Source of the DNA: an uncultured Pelagibacteraceae bacterium
GTDB lineage: Bacteria > Pseudomonadota > Alphaproteobacteria > Pelagibacterales > Pelagibacteraceae
DNA length: 35,233 nt
Direction of reading: 5' to 3'
Assembly (NCBI GenBank): GCA_902576815.1
Contig: CACGWQ010000012.1
Coordinates: forward strand, 1 to 35,233
The translations under genes and the position numbers were made by a program. Positions within the stretch are counted from its first letter, which is position 1. Each line of letters opens with the position of its first letter. The notes under the pieces are model-generated. The model saw nothing but the letters and a program-made list of their open reading frames with translations, was not told the origin of the DNA and did not search any database. This document shows positions 23,249-30,754 of this stretch, piece by piece.

Positions 23249-23845
23249 TTAACTCTCTATTAAAAATATACCCAAATGAGAGTCAAGATTTTTATAATTT
23301 AAATTTGCTTTGTTTATTTCTGAAATTCGACTTTTTTTTAAAGCAATAGACTTAAATATTTTAATATTCTTAGTACTGCAAAAATTATAAAAATCTTTAA
23401 TTGTGCACATATGTAAATTTGGTGTGTTGTACCACTCATGAGGTAAATTTTCTGTAACAGGCATTGTGCCTTTGAACAATAATTGTAGTCTAACTCTCCA
23501 GTAACCGAAATTAGGTATTGTAACAATTACTTTTTTTCCTACTTTAAGTAATTCATTAATTACTAATTCAGGATTCAGAAATGCTTGTAATGTTTGGCTT
23601 AAAATAACGTAATCAAAAGACGATTTAGGAAATTGTTTTAAATCGCTTTCAGCATTCCCTTCTATAACAGTTAATCCTTTTGATAAACAATTTTGAACTT
23701 TTTCTTTAGAAATTTCTAATCCACGAATATCTTTAGTTTTGTTTTCTTGTAAAAATTTCATTAAGTCTCCATTGCCACAACCAACATCGAGAACTCTAGT
23801 ATTTTCCTCTATCAAATTAGATATAATGTTAAATTCTTCTTTCAT
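23249..23845 (-). CDS. metW: Methionine biosynthesis protein MetW
   Basis: This 198-residue class I methyltransferase-fold protein is the usual partner of MetX in Proteobacteria; it is needed for efficient homoserine acyltransferase activity. The SAM-binding motif is VLDVGCGNGDL (18-28). VTIPNFGYWRVRLQLLFKG and PVTENLPHEWYNTPN (mid-protein) are MetW signatures. Its start lies inside the end of metX, overlapping by 17 bases. Confidence 0.94.
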   Translation of the reverse strand: MKEEFNIISNLIEENTRVLDVGCGNGDLMKFLQENKTKDIRGLEISKEKVQNCLSKGLTVIEGNAESDLKQFPKSSFDYVILSQTLQAFLNPELVINELLKVGKKVIVTIPNFGYWRVRLQLLFKGTMPVTENLPHEWYNTPNLHMCTIKDFYNFCSTKNIKIFKSIALKKSRISEINKANLNYKNLDSHLGIFLIES

Positions 23846-24962
23846 TTATAATTTTGTAGGTTGAATTAATATAATCCCCAAGTGTCTTTAGGAAACTTGG
23901 AACATCAAGCAAAAATGAGTCGTGTCCTTTATCAGATTCTATTTCAACAAATCCGACATCTGCACCAATAGAATTTAATGCTATTACTATTTCTCTATTC
24001 TCCGATGTTGGATACAACCAATCTGATGTAAATGATATTACAAAAAATTTTGTTTTAGTTTTTTTGAATGCATCAGATAAATTTCCTTTGTACTGTTTGG
24101 ATAAGTCAAAATAATCCATTGCACGAGTTATATATAGATAACTATTTGCATCAAATCTATCAACAAACACAGATCCTTGGTATCTAAGATAACTCTCAAT
24201 TTGAAAATCTGCCTCAAATCCATATCTTAGGCTATCCCTATCTTGCAATTTTCTTCCAAATTTTTCCTGCAATCCTTTTTCAGAAAGATAAGTAATATGT
24301 GCTGCCATTCTCGCAACTGCTAAACCTTTATCAGGATTTAATTTGTAATTACTGTAAAATCCATTTTCCCATTTGCTGTCAGCCATAATTGCTTGTCTTC
24401 CTAATTCATTAAACGCTATGTTTTGTGCCGAATGACTAGATGTGCAAGCAATCGGTATTGCGAGTTTTGCTTTATCTGGAAAATTGGCAACAAATTGTAG
24501 CACTTGCATTCCACCCATTGAACCACCCACTACAGCAAAAAGTTTTTCAATTTCTAAATATTTAATTAGCTCATATTGAGCGTTAACCATGTCGTTAATA
24601 GTTATAATTGGAAAATCAGTTCCTATTTGTTTATCAGTGGTCTCATTTATTGTGCTAGGTCCGTAAGATCCCATGCAACCTCCCATAACGTTTGCACAAA
24701 TCACAAAAAATTTATTTGTATCAATTGGCTTATTTTCTCCAACAACATAACTCCACCAACCATCTTTATTAGTTATTGGGTTTTTTCCAGAAACATATTG
24801 ATCTCCAGTCAAAGCATGGAAAACTAATATTGCATTACTTTTTTCACTGTTTAATTCCCCATATGTCTCATATGCTATTGGAAAGTTATTAATTTCCTTA
24901 CCACAATCCAATTTAAGGGGATTTGATATAATTATTTTTTTTGTATCAATGTTCTTATTCAT
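23829..24962 (-). CDS. metX: Homoserine O-acyltransferase
   Basis: This 377-residue alpha/beta hydrolase activates homoserine with an acyl group from acyl-CoA, the committed step of methionine synthesis. The nucleophile is Ser148 in VVGGSMGGMQ. The acid is the Asp in FTSDWLYP, and the histidine is in GHDSFLLD near the C-terminus. NAILVFHALTGDQY (43-56) lines the active site. MetX enzymes use acetyl- or succinyl-CoA; I cannot settle which from sequence alone. A SAM-II riboswitch lies directly upstream, and metW and gloB follow as an operon. Confidence 0.95.
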   Translation of the reverse strand: MNKNIDTKKIIISNPLKLDCGKEINNFPIAYETYGELNSEKSNAILVFHALTGDQYVSGKNPITNKDGWWSYVVGENKPIDTNKFFVICANVMGGCMGSYGPSTINETTDKQIGTDFPIITINDMVNAQYELIKYLEIEKLFAVVGGSMGGMQVLQFVANFPDKAKLAIPIACTSSHSAQNIAFNELGRQAIMADSKWENGFYSNYKLNPDKGLAVARMAAHITYLSEKGLQEKFGRKLQDRDSLRYGFEADFQIESYLRYQGSVFVDRFDANSYLYITRAMDYFDLSKQYKGNLSDAFKKTKTKFFVISFTSDWLYPTSENREIVIALNSIGADVGFVEIESDKGHDSFLLDVPSFLKTLGDYINSTYKIINERRI

Positions 24963-24972
24963 AATAATTGTA

Positions 24973-24988
24973 CTGATTGAATTGTGAG
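24973..24988 (-). promoter_or_regulatory. Anti-aptamer strand of the metX riboswitch
   Basis: The transcript segment CUCACAAUUCAAUCAG is complementary to two parts of the aptamer: GAAUUGCGAG (25030-25021) and CUGAUU (25042-25037). There is one C-A mismatch and a 6-nt bulge. Pairing would destroy P1 and the loop, so it is mutually exclusive with the SAM-bound fold. It ends 10 nt before the metX start codon. Confidence 0.55.
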
Positions 24989-24995
24989 AAAAAAA

Positions 24996-25047
24996 ACATT
25001 TTAGCGGTTTTTTTATAGCGCTCGCAATTCAGTATAAATCAGCGCAT
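24996..25047 (-). promoter_or_regulatory. SAM-II riboswitch aptamer upstream of metX
   Basis: On the minus strand the sequence closely follows the SAM-II consensus. It has P1 GCGCU (25045-25041) pairing with AGCGC (25022-25018), then GAUUUA in the first loop and AUUGCG before the 3' arm of P1. The A-rich segment and the conserved GCUAAAA (near 25004-24998) complete the pseudoknot part. SAM-II aptamers are about 50 nt and regulate methionine genes in Alphaproteobacteria. Eight U residues follow (24996-24989). SAM binding is expected to reduce metX expression. The match is from memory of the consensus; a covariance-model search would settle it. Confidence 0.9.
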
Positions 25048-25051
25048 GCAG

Positions 25052-25080
25052 TTTTTACTTCAAAGGAATTTATATGTCAA
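25052..25080 (-). promoter_or_regulatory. Promoter of metX
   Basis: On the minus strand a perfect -35 TTGACA (25080-25075), a 17-base spacer and TAAAAA (25057-25052, four of six consensus bases). Transcription would begin near 25045, right at the first bases of the SAM-II aptamer. Confidence 0.6.
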
Positions 25081-25124
25081 ATATTGCTCAATTAATTATT
25101 GTTTTATCTAGTTAAAAGACTATT

Positions 25125-25130
25125 TATAGT
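25125..25130 (+). promoter_or_regulatory. Possible -10 element of hisC
   Basis: TATAGT matches five of six -10 consensus bases. No good -35 lies at the right distance. The predicted transcription start would be only about 6 bases before the hisC ATG. Confidence 0.35.
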
Positions 25131-25142
25131 GAAATATTTACT

Positions 25143-26225
25143 ATGACATTGCTAAGATTTAAAAACATAAAATTACAGAGTTACAAACCAGGAAAATCCT
25201 TATTGGCTGGTAATAAAAATATTATCAAGTTATCTGCAAATGAATCTGCTTTAGGTGTCAGTAAAAATGTCCAAAAAATTGTTAAGTCTAAATTTGATAT
25301 ATCAAAATATCCAGACAGTAAATTTTCGGAGTTAACACAAAAAATATCAAAGAAGTATGGTTGTGATAAATCCAAGATAATTTGTGGCTCTGGTTCTGAC
25401 GAAGTAATTCAAATGCTTTGTCAATTGTTCCTTAGAGAAAATGATGAAGTTGTTGTTCCTCAGTACAGTTTTCTCATGTATAGGATATACTCCAAAATCG
25501 TTGGAGCAAATGTAAAATTAGCTAAAGAAATTAATTTTAAAGTTTCAGTCAAAGAAATTCTTAAAAAGACATCAAAAAAAACAAAAATTGTTTTTATTGC
25601 AAATCCAAATAATCCAACAGGTACTTATTTAACAAAAAACGAGCTATTAGACTTAAGGAGAAGATTAAATAAAAATATTTTATTGGTTGTTGATGATGCA
25701 TATTTTGAATATATGAAGAATAAGGATTACAAATCTGGAATTCAGTTATTTAAAAACTCTAAAAATGTATTTATTTTAAGAACATTTTCAAAAATCTATG
25801 GTCTAGCTTCATTAAGGATAGGCTGGGGATACGGTGATAAATCTATAATTAAAGAATTATATAAAATTAAACCACCTTTTAACGTAAATAAATTTGCTCA
25901 AATTTGTGCTGTTGAATCACTTAAAGACAATAAATTTGTTAAAAAGTCAGTAATACATAATCTTAAATGGTGCAAAAAAATTAAAAATGAGATGTTAAAA
26001 TATAATATTGGTACAAACAAAATATCTGGAAATTTCTTTTTATTAGATTTCAAAAAAGCAAAATTTACCGCAGATACAACTTTAAAAAAATTACAGAAAT
26101 ATGGAATTATACTAAGAGAAATGAATTCATATGGCATAAAAAATTGTCTAAGACTTACAATTGGCAACACAAAAGAAAATCAAATATTCCTTAAAAGAAT
26201 GAATACTATTTTTAAAAATGTTTAA
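25143..26225 (+). CDS. hisC: Histidinol-phosphate / aromatic aminotransferase
   Basis: This 360-residue PLP fold-type I aminotransferase belongs to the HisC family. Motifs: ANPNNPTG (153-160), VVDDAYFEY with Asp185, the PLP lysine Lys217 in RTFSKIYGLASLRIGWG, and the substrate arginine in CLRLTIG near the end. HisC enzymes act on histidinol phosphate and often also on aromatic 2-oxo acids. The overlap of 8 bases with tyrC suggests that this copy serves tyrosine or phenylalanine synthesis at least in part. Whether it is the only HisC in the genome cannot be seen. Confidence 0.92.
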   Translation: MTLLRFKNIKLQSYKPGKSLLAGNKNIIKLSANESALGVSKNVQKIVKSKFDISKYPDSKFSELTQKISKKYGCDKSKIICGSGSDEVIQMLCQLFLRENDEVVVPQYSFLMYRIYSKIVGANVKLAKEINFKVSVKEILKKTSKKTKIVFIANPNNPTGTYLTKNELLDLRRRLNKNILLVVDDAYFEYMKNKDYKSGIQLFKNSKNVFILRTFSKIYGLASLRIGWGYGDKSIIKELYKIKPPFNVNKFAQICAVESLKDNKFVKKSVIHNLKWCKKIKNEMLKYNIGTNKISGNFFLLDFKKAKFTADTTLKKLQKYGIILREMNSYGIKNCLRLTIGNTKENQIFLKRMNTIFKNV

Positions 26226-27111
26226 TAATATTCTTATTATTGGTTGCGGATTGATAGGCTCGTCAATATTAAAGGCGTCAATACAAAAAAAAATTTCTAA
26301 AAATTTTTTTGTATTTGAAAAATCTAAAAAATATAAATCTATTATTAAAAAATTTAACAAAAAAATTAAATTTTTAACAAGGTTAGATAAAAATTTAAAA
26401 CAAATTGATCTTGTGATTTTAAGCACTCCTATGAGTGAATATCCTAAATTTTTTTCGTCATTAAATAAAAATCTCAATCATAATTCAATTATAACTGACG
26501 TTGGTTCAACAAAAAAAAATCTAATTTCTTTAAAAAAAAAAAAATTATCAAAAAATCTTGATTGGGTGATGAGTCATCCTATCTCAGGATCCGAAGTTAG
26601 TGGGCCCAAATATGGTAATGCTAATTTGTTCAAAAACAAGTGGTGCATAATAATAAAAGATAAAAATGTTCTAAAACAAAAAAAAGTGGAGAGATTTTGG
26701 AAATCTTTAGGATCTAAAATAATTATTATGAACCCTGATGATCATGATAAAATTTTTTCAGTCACTAGCCATTTACCTCACTTGATTGCTTACAATTTAA
26801 TAAAAACTGCGCAGGATTTTCAGAAAAAAAAGAATAAAAATTTGATTAAATTTAGTGCAGGTGGATTAAGAGATTTCTCAAGAATTGCTGCATCCAACGA
26901 AATAATGTGGAGAGATATATTTTTCGAGAATAAAACTAATATGATTGAAGCAATAAATCTTTTTATGAAAAATTTAAAAGATTTTAAGAAGAATATAAGC
27001 AAGAAAGAAAATTCAAAGATAATAAAAAAATTAATCAATTCAAAAGTAGTAAGAAAACAAATAATTTCTCAAAAACAAGATATTTCCAAACCTGATTTTG
27101 GTCGAGAATAA
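26218..27111 (+). CDS. tyrC: Prephenate/arogenate dehydrogenase
   Basis: This 297-residue NAD(P)-dependent oxidative decarboxylase makes the tyrosine precursor. The dinucleotide loop GCGLIGSS is at residues 9-16. TDVGSTK (93-99), the catalytic-loop MSHPISGSEVSGP (118-130, His120) and SVTSHLPHLIAY are all family signatures. No ACT domain or chorismate mutase fusion is attached. It is very lysine-rich and contains an A13 run (26532-26544) with the frame intact. Its start overlaps the hisC stop by 8 bases (ATGTTTAA). It ends 1 base from the stop of the convergent NlpC/P60 gene. Confidence 0.93.
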   Translation: MFNNILIIGCGLIGSSILKASIQKKISKNFFVFEKSKKYKSIIKKFNKKIKFLTRLDKNLKQIDLVILSTPMSEYPKFFSSLNKNLNHNSIITDVGSTKKNLISLKKKKLSKNLDWVMSHPISGSEVSGPKYGNANLFKNKWCIIIKDKNVLKQKKVERFWKSLGSKIIIMNPDDHDKIFSVTSHLPHLIAYNLIKTAQDFQKKKNKNLIKFSAGGLRDFSRIAASNEIMWRDIFFENKTNMIEAINLFMKNLKDFKKNISKKENSKIIKKLINSKVVRKQIISQKQDISKPDFGRE

Positions 27112-27112
27112 T

Positions 27113-27859
27113 TCAGATACTTGTTACTTTCTTTACATCTAATTTCGCGGTTTTTTTAATTAGTTTTATCGTTTTTTTAATTGGCATTATGATCACTCTT
27201 TTTATTGGACCATAAGCGTGTATAAGATCATTGGTATTGATGCATATAGCAACATGTCCTTTCCAAAAAATAATATCACCTTTTTTAAATTTTTTTTTGT
27301 ATCCCACACCTTTTTTTAATTTAACTTGATCAATTGTATCTCTTGGAAAAAAATTATTATTAAATTTATAAAATATTTGTAATAGAGCCGAACAATCAAT
27401 TCCTTCAAATGTTTTTCCACCCCATTTATATTTACAATTTAGAAAACTTTTAAATATTTTTACAAAATCAGAATTTTTTTTTTGGATTGGAAGTATGTCT
27501 TTTGATCTTAGCCATTTATCTTTTTTATACATAATGAAATTTTGATCCTTTTTTAATATTTGAATCTTGCTCGTAAATGGTAAAAACTTTTTTGATTTCT
27601 CTTTTTTATTACCTAAATATATTCTAGCTTTTAAAATTCCAACTTTGTGAGTTGGATTGAATTTTTTGTAGCAATCAATTTTTTTTATAAAGCCTGAATA
27701 TTTGTCATATGAAGTCTTTATTTTAAAATAATTATTTTTTTTACTGATTATTTTAAAACTCTCACCGTAGATAAGTTGAGAGCTAATATTAGAGTTCTTC
27801 TTTGGTTCCTCTAATATATTGACAAAAGGCTCTTTTAAAAAAAAACTATTTTGCACCAA
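27113..27859 (-). CDS. NlpC/P60 cysteine peptidase, no signal peptide (muropeptide hydrolase)
   Basis: The protein has up to 248 residues. Residues about 10-125 look like two bacterial SH3-like segments (KEPFVNILEEP, GESFKII, YSGFIKK). The catalytic domain has Cys156 (FEGIDCSALLQ), His202 (WKGHVAICI) and His214 (LIHAYGP), the complete triad. Family members cleave the bond between D-glutamate and diaminopimelate. No signal peptide or lipobox is seen, so it is probably cytoplasmic, like dipeptidyl-peptidase VI/YkfC. The start is TTG 27859 or GTG 27856, both overlapping the end of ampG (14 or 11 bases). That overlap supports a role in degrading muropeptides imported by AmpG. Confidence 0.88.
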   Translation of the reverse strand: MVQNSFFLKEPFVNILEEPKKNSNISSQLIYGESFKIISKKNNYFKIKTSYDKYSGFIKKIDCYKKFNPTHKVGILKARIYLGNKKEKSKKFLPFTSKIQILKKDQNFIMYKKDKWLRSKDILPIQKKNSDFVKIFKSFLNCKYKWGGKTFEGIDCSALLQIFYKFNNNFFPRDTIDQVKLKKGVGYKKKFKKGDIIFWKGHVAICINTNDLIHAYGPIKRVIIMPIKKTIKLIKKTAKLDVKKVTSI

Positions 27860-29219
27860 TTTTAATTTTATTCCTTATAAACCATAAAAAAATTAAAGAT
27901 GGGATAACCATTAAAGTGGTAATTATAAAAAAGGTTCCCCAGTCTCCATTTAGCCAATCAACTAAAGCACCCGATGAAGAAGCAAGCGTCGTTCTTCCTG
28001 CAGTTCCAATTGAAGCAAGAAGTGCATACTGTGTAGCGGTATAAGTCCTATCCACTAAAAGAGAAATAAAGGCTACGAAAGCAACTGTTGCAAATGCTGC
28101 AGATATATCATCAGCTATAACTGCTAAAGCAAACAACCATTCAGATTTTCCAGACCACGCGAGAGCAGCAAATAATAAATTTGTTGCTGCCATAAATCCA
28201 CCAGCAACAAACATTGTTTTTATTGTACCAGCCCTCATAGCAAATATTCCGCCTAATAATGTAAATACAACTGTAGTTATCCAGCCTAGAGTTTTAGAGT
28301 ATATCGCTATTTCACCTTTTGAAAATCCAACCTCTTTATAAAATACTATGGACATTCGTCCAAGAAAGGCTTCTCCAATTTTAAAAAGAAAGACAAAGCC
28401 CAGGATTCCAACTGCAATTGAGAAACCATTTTTTTTGAAAAAACTAATTATTGGACCTCCTATTGTACCAGTAATATAAGCAATAAATTTTGTTATTACA
28501 TTATTTGACCCAAGTTTTGATTGTATTATTTCGTCTGTTTCTTTTTGTTTGTTTTGCCTATCTGTTGTTATAGGCTCGTGTATGAACATTAAACCTATAT
28601 TCATCAAAATTACTACTACGCCAAGAATTAAAAAAGTGGTTTGCCAGTAATCTTCAATTCCAATATTTTGAAAAAATTCGGCTGTAAACAATGCTATAAC
28701 ACCACCTAACTTATATCCGGTCCACCACCCAACTACAGCCATAGCAGCACCTGCTGCCATAGATTTTCCTTCATCAGCATTAATTTGTTCAATTCTCAAT
28801 GCATCAACTGTAATATCTTGTGTAGCCGAAGCAATTGCTATAACTAATCCAACACTAATTAATAATGCCAAATTTTCTGTAGGGTTAATAAAACTCCAAA
28901 CAATTAAACTAAATAAAATTATAATTTGCATAAGGACAATCCAACCGCGTCGGTGCCCTAATCTTTTTGTTAAAAATGGAATTTGTATTCTATCAATTAT
29001 TGGTGCCCACAAGTAATTAAAGGCGTAAACCCCAAATATTAAACCTGCCCATCCAATAGTTGATCTACTCAAACCTTCTTCTTTTAGCCAAAGGCTTAAA
29101 CTGCTGGCAATTAAAACCCAAGGAAATCCACTAATTGCACCAAGAAGTAATATTCTTAGCATTCGAATATCTTTGTAAACTAAAATAGATTCCGACCAGG
29201 TTTGTTTTTTTTCAAACAT
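27846..29219 (-). CDS. ampG: Muropeptide permease AmpG (MFS transporter)
   Basis: The start chosen is the ATG at 29219, giving 457 residues beginning MFEKKQTWSES; it overlaps the trkH stop as TAATG. A longer in-frame reading to 29309 lies inside trkH and lacks AmpG similarity. The protein has about 12 or more hydrophobic segments. Typical AmpG features include LLLGAISGFPWVL in the first membrane helix, ASATQDITVDALRIE after the mid-N half, and SSGALVDWL near the end. AmpG imports anhydro-muropeptides from the periplasm for cell-wall recycling. The NlpC/P60 gene overlaps its 3' end. Confidence 0.9.
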   Translation of the reverse strand: MFEKKQTWSESILVYKDIRMLRILLLGAISGFPWVLIASSLSLWLKEEGLSRSTIGWAGLIFGVYAFNYLWAPIIDRIQIPFLTKRLGHRRGWIVLMQIIILFSLIVWSFINPTENLALLISVGLVIAIASATQDITVDALRIEQINADEGKSMAAGAAMAVVGWWTGYKLGGVIALFTAEFFQNIGIEDYWQTTFLILGVVVILMNIGLMFIHEPITTDRQNKQKETDEIIQSKLGSNNVITKFIAYITGTIGGPIISFFKKNGFSIAVGILGFVFLFKIGEAFLGRMSIVFYKEVGFSKGEIAIYSKTLGWITTVVFTLLGGIFAMRAGTIKTMFVAGGFMAATNLLFAALAWSGKSEWLFALAVIADDISAAFATVAFVAFISLLVDRTYTATQYALLASIGTAGRTTLASSSGALVDWLNGDWGTFFIITTLMVIPSLIFLWFIRNKIKIGAK

Positions 29220-30668
29220 TAATATTTTCTCCAAAAAGATGGGATAAATAATACTAGAATTGCAAATAATTCCAACCTTCCAAGTATCATTGCCGCACTG
29301 AGAACCCATTTAGAAAAATCAGACAGGCTTGAAAAACTTCCATTAGGTCCAATAATATCACCTAAACCTGGACCAACATTTGAAATTGATGTGGCTGCAG
29401 CAGATATTGCAGTCGTAAAATCTAATCCATCAAGTGATAGCAGTGCGGTTACAACAAAAAATATTAATATATAAAGAAATATAAATGAAATTATAGAGCC
29501 CATAAATTTTTCATCCACATTATTATTTTGATATTTAATTTTGAAAATTCCTCGAGGATAAATTATTTTTTTCAGCTGATTTGATATAAATTGATACAAA
29601 ATTTGAACTCTAAAAAATCTTTATTCCACAAGTTGTAGAACCTGCACATCCCCCAATAAACATTAAAATTATGAAATATACTAATGGAAATTGACCCCAA
29701 TTACTAAAATTTTCTGTAGCATATCCTGTTCCAGTTAAAATAGAAATTATATTAAAGCTAACAGTCAAAAAACTTATCTCAGTTAAGCTTTTATTTATAA
29801 CAGATAAATAAAAAAATATTAAAAGAATTGAAAAAATAACTAAAATTATAAAAGTTTTTATTTGTGTATCTTTGAAAAATATTTTTTTATCTCCAGCTAA
29901 GTATTTGATATAATTAATAAAGGGTACACTTCCAAGAATAATAAATATTATTGCATTGATTTCTATTAACGAGCTATTAAAATAACCTATAGATTCATTA
30001 TAATTTGCAAAACCTCCTGTCGCTATTGTTGTCATAGCATGCACGATGCTATCAAAAAAACTCATTCCAAACATAAAATAAAAAAAAGCACAAGTTAAAG
30101 TTAATAAGGAATATATAGACAATAATCTTAATGAAACTTCTTTGGTTTTAGGAAAAATTTTTTCAGAAGTATCATTAGACGAAATATTGAAAAGTTTCAT
30201 TCCCCCTATATTCATTAAAGGCATTAGAGTGATTGCCATTACGATAATTCCAATTCCACCAAACCATTGCAACATTCCTCTCCAAAGTAATATTGCTTTA
30301 GATGTTTCATTTAGATTTGTGATTATTGTAGATCCTGTTGTTGTAATCCCTGACATGCTCTCAAAAAACGCATCTGTAAAACTCAAATCTGTACTAGAAA
30401 AAATTAAAGGTAGAGAACCAAATATAGCAATACTTAACCATGAAAGCGCTGTGAGCAAAAAGGCCTGTGGTAAGCTAATCTTTTTATCATGATCATAATT
30501 AGAAATAAAAAATAAAAAACCAAAAACAATAGTAGCAATCATTGATCCGATAAATCCTGCATCAATTTGATCAAATATTAATTGAACTAAAATAGGTACA
30601 ATCATTGAAAGACCTAAAATAATTTGCAAAACCCCTAATGTAAAAAAGACAGTTTTATAATTGGACAT
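29219..30668 (-). CDS. trkH: Trk/Ktr potassium uptake protein TrkH, frameshifted as sequenced
   Basis: This is a membrane K+ translocating subunit with four pore loops. The first frame (30668-29610) gives 352 residues with the filter loops GITTTGSTII, IATGGFANYN and LTGTGYATEN, and ends at TTCGIKIF. The last part (from the Leu-Tyr-Gln near 29600 to 29219) is in another frame and carries the fourth loop ISNVGPGLGD. The switch is in an A6 run (29612-29617; U6 in the transcript). Removing one base reads GIKIFRVQILYQF and yields 482 residues, the normal TrkH size. As written, the product lacks its fourth pore loop. No TrkA-type regulator is in the window. Confidence 0.92.
29612..29617 (-). other. 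Frameshift site in trkH (A6/T6 run)
   Basis: Six T bases on the coding strand create an immediate TAG after CGIKIF. Five would continue the frame as IFRVQILYQFISN into the remaining open reading frame. Confidence 0.88.
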
Positions 30669-30754
30669 TTTGAATGGACATTATTTTATGGTAAATAAAT
30701 TTCAACTCTATATGAATTATTAAAAAGGCTGATATTAAGGATATTTAAGTAGTT

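Noticed and set aside
24979..25030. A plus-strand hairpin (GAATTGTGAG / CTCGCAATTC) as a terminator or operator for hisC.
   Set aside because: It is better explained as the DNA of the metX riboswitch and its anti-aptamer. On the plus strand no T run follows it.
25074..25115. A 13-codon open frame (MSNIAQLIIVLSS) with AAAGGA upstream, placed before hisC like a leader peptide.
   Set aside because: Its first bases are the reverse complement of the metX -35 TTGACA. It has no run of His or aromatic codons and no attenuator hairpin after it.
29220..29309. A 30-codon N-terminal extension of AmpG.
   Set aside because: It overlaps the conserved trkH end, and the ATG at 29219 matches the usual AmpG start and the TAATG overlap.
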